Shown here: positions 7,282 through 8,856 of the stretch, in pieces | Layout: each line of letters begins with the position of its first letter | How positions within the stretch are numbered: position 1 is the first letter of the stretch | Program-made: the position numbers and the translations under genes | Notes under the pieces: generated by a model | Told to the model about the DNA's origin: nothing | The model's input: the letters and a program-made list of their open reading frames with translations, nothing else | Database searches by the model: none | Assembly (NCBI GenBank): GCA_021828925.1 | Contig: JAJZCT010000106.1 | Location: 1-8,856, forward strand | Length of the DNA: 8,856 nucleotides | Origin: Planctomycetota bacterium | GTDB taxonomy: Bacteria > Planctomycetota > Phycisphaerae > WQYP01 | Reading direction: 5' to 3'

Positions 7282-8159
7282 TTGAATTCAAAAAACACAG
7301 GTGGCGGTTGCCGCCGTGCCACTTGCCGATCTACCTTAAGGAGTGGATTCACCAAAGCGGAGACGAAGAAAAGCATGATCACAATTTCCTGGAAATCGTG
7401 ATCATTTTGGATGGTGGTGCCGAGCACCGTTCTGATCAGGGCAGTGGGCCGCTATCCGCCGGGGACGTCATTGTATTACAGCCCGGAATTTGGCATAGTT
7501 ACCACAATTGCAATAATCTGCATATTTATAATTGTTGCATTGGCATGGAAATATTGAAAACCTATCTGGCGTGGACCCTTCAGGAGCCGGCCATTGGACC
7601 GTTGCTCTCGGGGGTGGCTTCCGGCGACAGACTGGCTCAATCACTGGTATTTCATGCCACATCACAACCCCTGCGGCGAGCGCGCACTATTTTATCGAGA
7701 TTGGAAATGTATCTAACCCGTACCACCGCGCCGCATGCCGCCCCTATTATCAGCGCATTGATGTTGTTTTTCGACGAACTGGCTTATGAGTTTGTGCGTC
7801 AACATCCTGGATCCGTCGTTGCAACCCACGCCACATCGCCGCGCGTTGCCGAAGCAATCCGGATTCTGGAGACAGAAATGGCGAGACCCTGGACCCGGGA
7901 AGTACTGGCGGCGCGGGTCTTTAGCGATCCGGCTCATCTCGGTCGCCAGTTCAAGACCTCCACGGGCCTTTCGCCCATGCACTATCTAACCAAACTTCGA
8001 GCTGAACGGGCCGCCGATTTGTTATTGCGCACGGACAAACCCGTTGGTGCCATCGCTGACATCGTTGGCTGGCCCGACGCATTTCACTTCGCCCGCCGAT
8101 TCAAGGCGCACTGGGGACTCTCCGCCACGCAGTATCGCAAGCAATTGCATCCACAATAA
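7278..8159 (+). CDS. AraC/XylS-family transcriptional regulator with cupin sensor domain
   Basis: 293-residue cytoplasmic regulator. The N-terminal cupin-like domain (about residues 20-90) shows HDHNFLEIVIILDGG, then LSAGDVIVLQPGIWHSY, then LHIYNCCIG, close in form to sugar sensors such as RhaR/RhaS. A helical linker follows (about 125-175). The C-terminal double helix-turn-helix (about 188-289) carries WTREVLAARVFSDPAHLGRQF, LSPMHYLTKLRAERAADLL and IADIVGWPDAFHFARRFKAHWGLSATQYR, a good match to the AraC signature. I chose the ATG at 7278 over an in-frame TTG at 7170 because the cupin fold begins just after it and because the extended -10 at 7194-7202 lies downstream of the TTG. The start lacks a strong Shine-Dalgarno (only GTGAG nearby). 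It is divergent from the prepilin/GH operon and probably controls it in response to a sugar; the ligand is unknown. Confidence 0.93.
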   Translation: MIEFKKHRWRLPPCHLPIYLKEWIHQSGDEEKHDHNFLEIVIILDGGAEHRSDQGSGPLSAGDVIVLQPGIWHSYHNCNNLHIYNCCIGMEILKTYLAWTLQEPAIGPLLSGVASGDRLAQSLVFHATSQPLRRARTILSRLEMYLTRTTAPHAAPIISALMLFFDELAYEFVRQHPGSVVATHATSPRVAEAIRILETEMARPWTREVLAARVFSDPAHLGRQFKTSTGLSPMHYLTKLRAERAADLLLRTDKPVGAIADIVGWPDAFHFARRFKAHWGLSATQYRKQLHPQ

Positions 8160-8224
8160 TGCTTCAGCGAAAATTCAGGCCAGTTTTTCACCTTAAAGAC
8201 TTGGTCATAAATATACCCATAGAT

Positions 8225-8237
8225 ATAGCTCGGCTAT
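8225..8237. terminator. Weak hairpin after the regulator gene
   Basis: ATAGC-TCG-GCTAT gives a 5-bp stem, 66 bp past the regulator stop. An alternative 6-bp pairing (CCATAG at 8217-8222 with CTATGG at 8234-8239) is also possible. The only following T-run is a short TCTTTT nine bases later, so a working terminator is doubtful. Confidence 0.2.
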
Positions 8238-8407
8238 GGCGCGTATCTTTTAGGTGCCGGGGCGATGGCGACGCGATCGAATTCCAGCAGGGTCCCCTGG
8301 TTGCGTTGAAATTTTACCGTGTCAATATTGTAGCTGGTCAACGCCTGGGCTTCGGCGATTTCTGCGTGGCCCAAGTCCTGCTGGGCATTGAGTTCCAGTG
8401 CAGGAAT
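8234..8407 (-). pseudogene. C-terminal remnant of a TolC-type outer membrane efflux protein
   Basis: The last 57 residues of a minus-strand frame ending at a TAG (8236-8234) read LELNAQQDLGHAEIAEAQAL, then TSYNIDTVKFQRNQGTLLEFDRV. This is the form of the last long helix of TolC-family proteins (AQ-x-x-L-x-x-AE, then YN, then a GTLLE ending). TolC proteins are about 400-500 residues; here the resemblance stops near 8407, and further upstream the same frame is arginine/proline-rich and antisense to the acyltransferase frame. No start codon or Shine-Dalgarno is convincing. I take it as a leftover of a longer gene. The identification rests on motif form only. Confidence 0.45.
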
Positions 8408-8534
8408 GTCGGGGCAAGGGCGTGGCCGGAGCGTTCCTCCACACCCAGGCCGCGCAGCACGTCGGCGGCGGGCCAGATGAATTCGTCGCCAATCAGCGGT
8501 GAAATTCACCAGATCGCTTGCAACGTCACGGACA
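8408..8534. other. Undefined stretch between the TolC-like remnant and the acyltransferase frame
   Basis: No clear gene. Short protein-like runs occur in more than one frame on both strands (for example a minus-strand SPLIGDEFIWPAADVLRG in a frame different from the TolC-like one), which fits decayed coding sequence but proves nothing. Confidence 0.35.
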
Positions 8535-8856
8535 ATGTTCTGGGTGCCCTTGAGCATCTGGGTTAATGCTTGCCGACGCAACACGCACCGGCGCGATATA
8601 ATTTGCCGCGAGCCGCACGGCTGCCAGTCACGAGAAAGCCTGTTTAAGGGGGGCTTGGGACAATATGCGTTGGAAACCACCAACACGTTTCCCATCCGGC
8701 GGGGCCGCGCGGATTCCACGGCGGTGCGGGAAGCCATTCGACGCCTGAATTGCGGCTATTTAGTGAACTTATTTCCCGAAGCCACGCGCAGTTCCGACGG
8801 CACGATCGGTCCGATAGCCGCCGGTGTAGCGATTATTGTGCACCGGGCCAAGGTGC
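8535..8856 (+). CDS. PlsC-like 1-acylglycerol-3-phosphate acyltransferase fragment, runs off the right edge, possibly a pseudogene
   Basis: A plus-strand frame open to the window edge gives 107 codons. From about residue 31 it reads QSRESLFKGGLGQYALETTN, then FPIRRGRADSTAVREAIRRL, then YLVNLFPEATRSSDG, then AAGVAIIVHRAKV. This follows the PlsC/AGPAT order: ARxSLF segment, FPxxRG block, FPEGTRS-DG block, GVAxIxxRA block. Such enzymes transfer an acyl group to lysophosphatidate at the inner membrane. Two oddities: the conserved FPEGTRS glycine is alanine here, and the catalytic NHX4D motif, expected roughly 25-40 residues before the ARxSLF segment, is absent from this frame and was not seen in the other two forward frames between 8500 and 8640. 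The ATG at 8535 is only the first available; residues 1-30 do not resemble the family. It could be truncated, frameshifted, or affected by a sequence error. The 3' part lies beyond the window. Confidence 0.55.
   Translation, partial: MFWVPLSIWVNACRRNTHRRDIICREPHGCQSRESLFKGGLGQYALETTNTFPIRRGRADSTAVREAIRRLNCGYLVNLFPEATRSSDGTIGPIAAGVAIIVHRAKV

Noticed and set aside
8159..8566. 135-codon plus-strand frame starting on the regulator stop codon
   Set aside because: No family resemblance, no Shine-Dalgarno, and its middle is antisense to the better TolC-like match.
8408..8737. N-terminal two thirds of the 167-codon minus-strand frame as part of a full gene
   Set aside because: It is arginine/proline-rich, lacks TolC features, and is antisense to the clear PlsC-like blocks.

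Overview
The window looks like a piece of a Planctomycetota chromosome, probably a Phycisphaerae-type lineage. The main reason is a long secreted prepilin-like protein of the DUF1559 / H-X9-DG type, encoded next to large exported glycoside hydrolases and an AraC-type regulator. That combination is common in this phylum, but the assignment is inference from gene content, not from a marker gene. No rRNA, tRNA, CRISPR array or insertion sequence was seen.

Layout: (1) bases 3-107, the last 34 codons of an unidentified plus-strand gene entering from the left. (2) Bases 131-6688, three minus-strand genes read leftwards in the order prepilin-like protein, GH42-like exported glycoside hydrolase, GH127-like (DUF1680) Tat-exported glycoside hydrolase. 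The last two are separated by 2 bp and the GH127 ribosome binding site lies across the end of the upstream gene, so they are almost certainly co-transcribed. The prepilin gene is 85 bp upstream of them. (3) Bases 6689-7277, a 589-bp divergent control region. It holds a strong Shine-Dalgarno for the prepilin gene, a tandem 22-bp repeat that resembles AraC-family half-sites, and an extended -10 promoter for the regulator. (4) Bases 7278-8159, a plus-strand AraC-family regulator with a cupin sensor domain. (5) Bases 8160-8856, a broken-looking stretch: a minus-strand fragment resembling the C-terminus of a TolC-type outer membrane protein, then a plus-strand PlsC-like acyltransferase reading off the right edge without its catalytic HX4D motif.

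Working model (inference): the AraC-type protein senses a sugar and controls the divergent operon through the tandem repeats. The operon exports a pseudopilin-like protein through the prepilin peptidase route, a GH42-like enzyme through Sec, and a GH127-type enzyme through Tat. GH127 members mostly act on L-arabinofuranosyl or related sugars, so the target may be an arabinose-containing plant, algal or microbial glycan. The set may be a Planctomycete-style carbohydrate utilisation locus whose surface component is pilin-like and not a SusCD pair.
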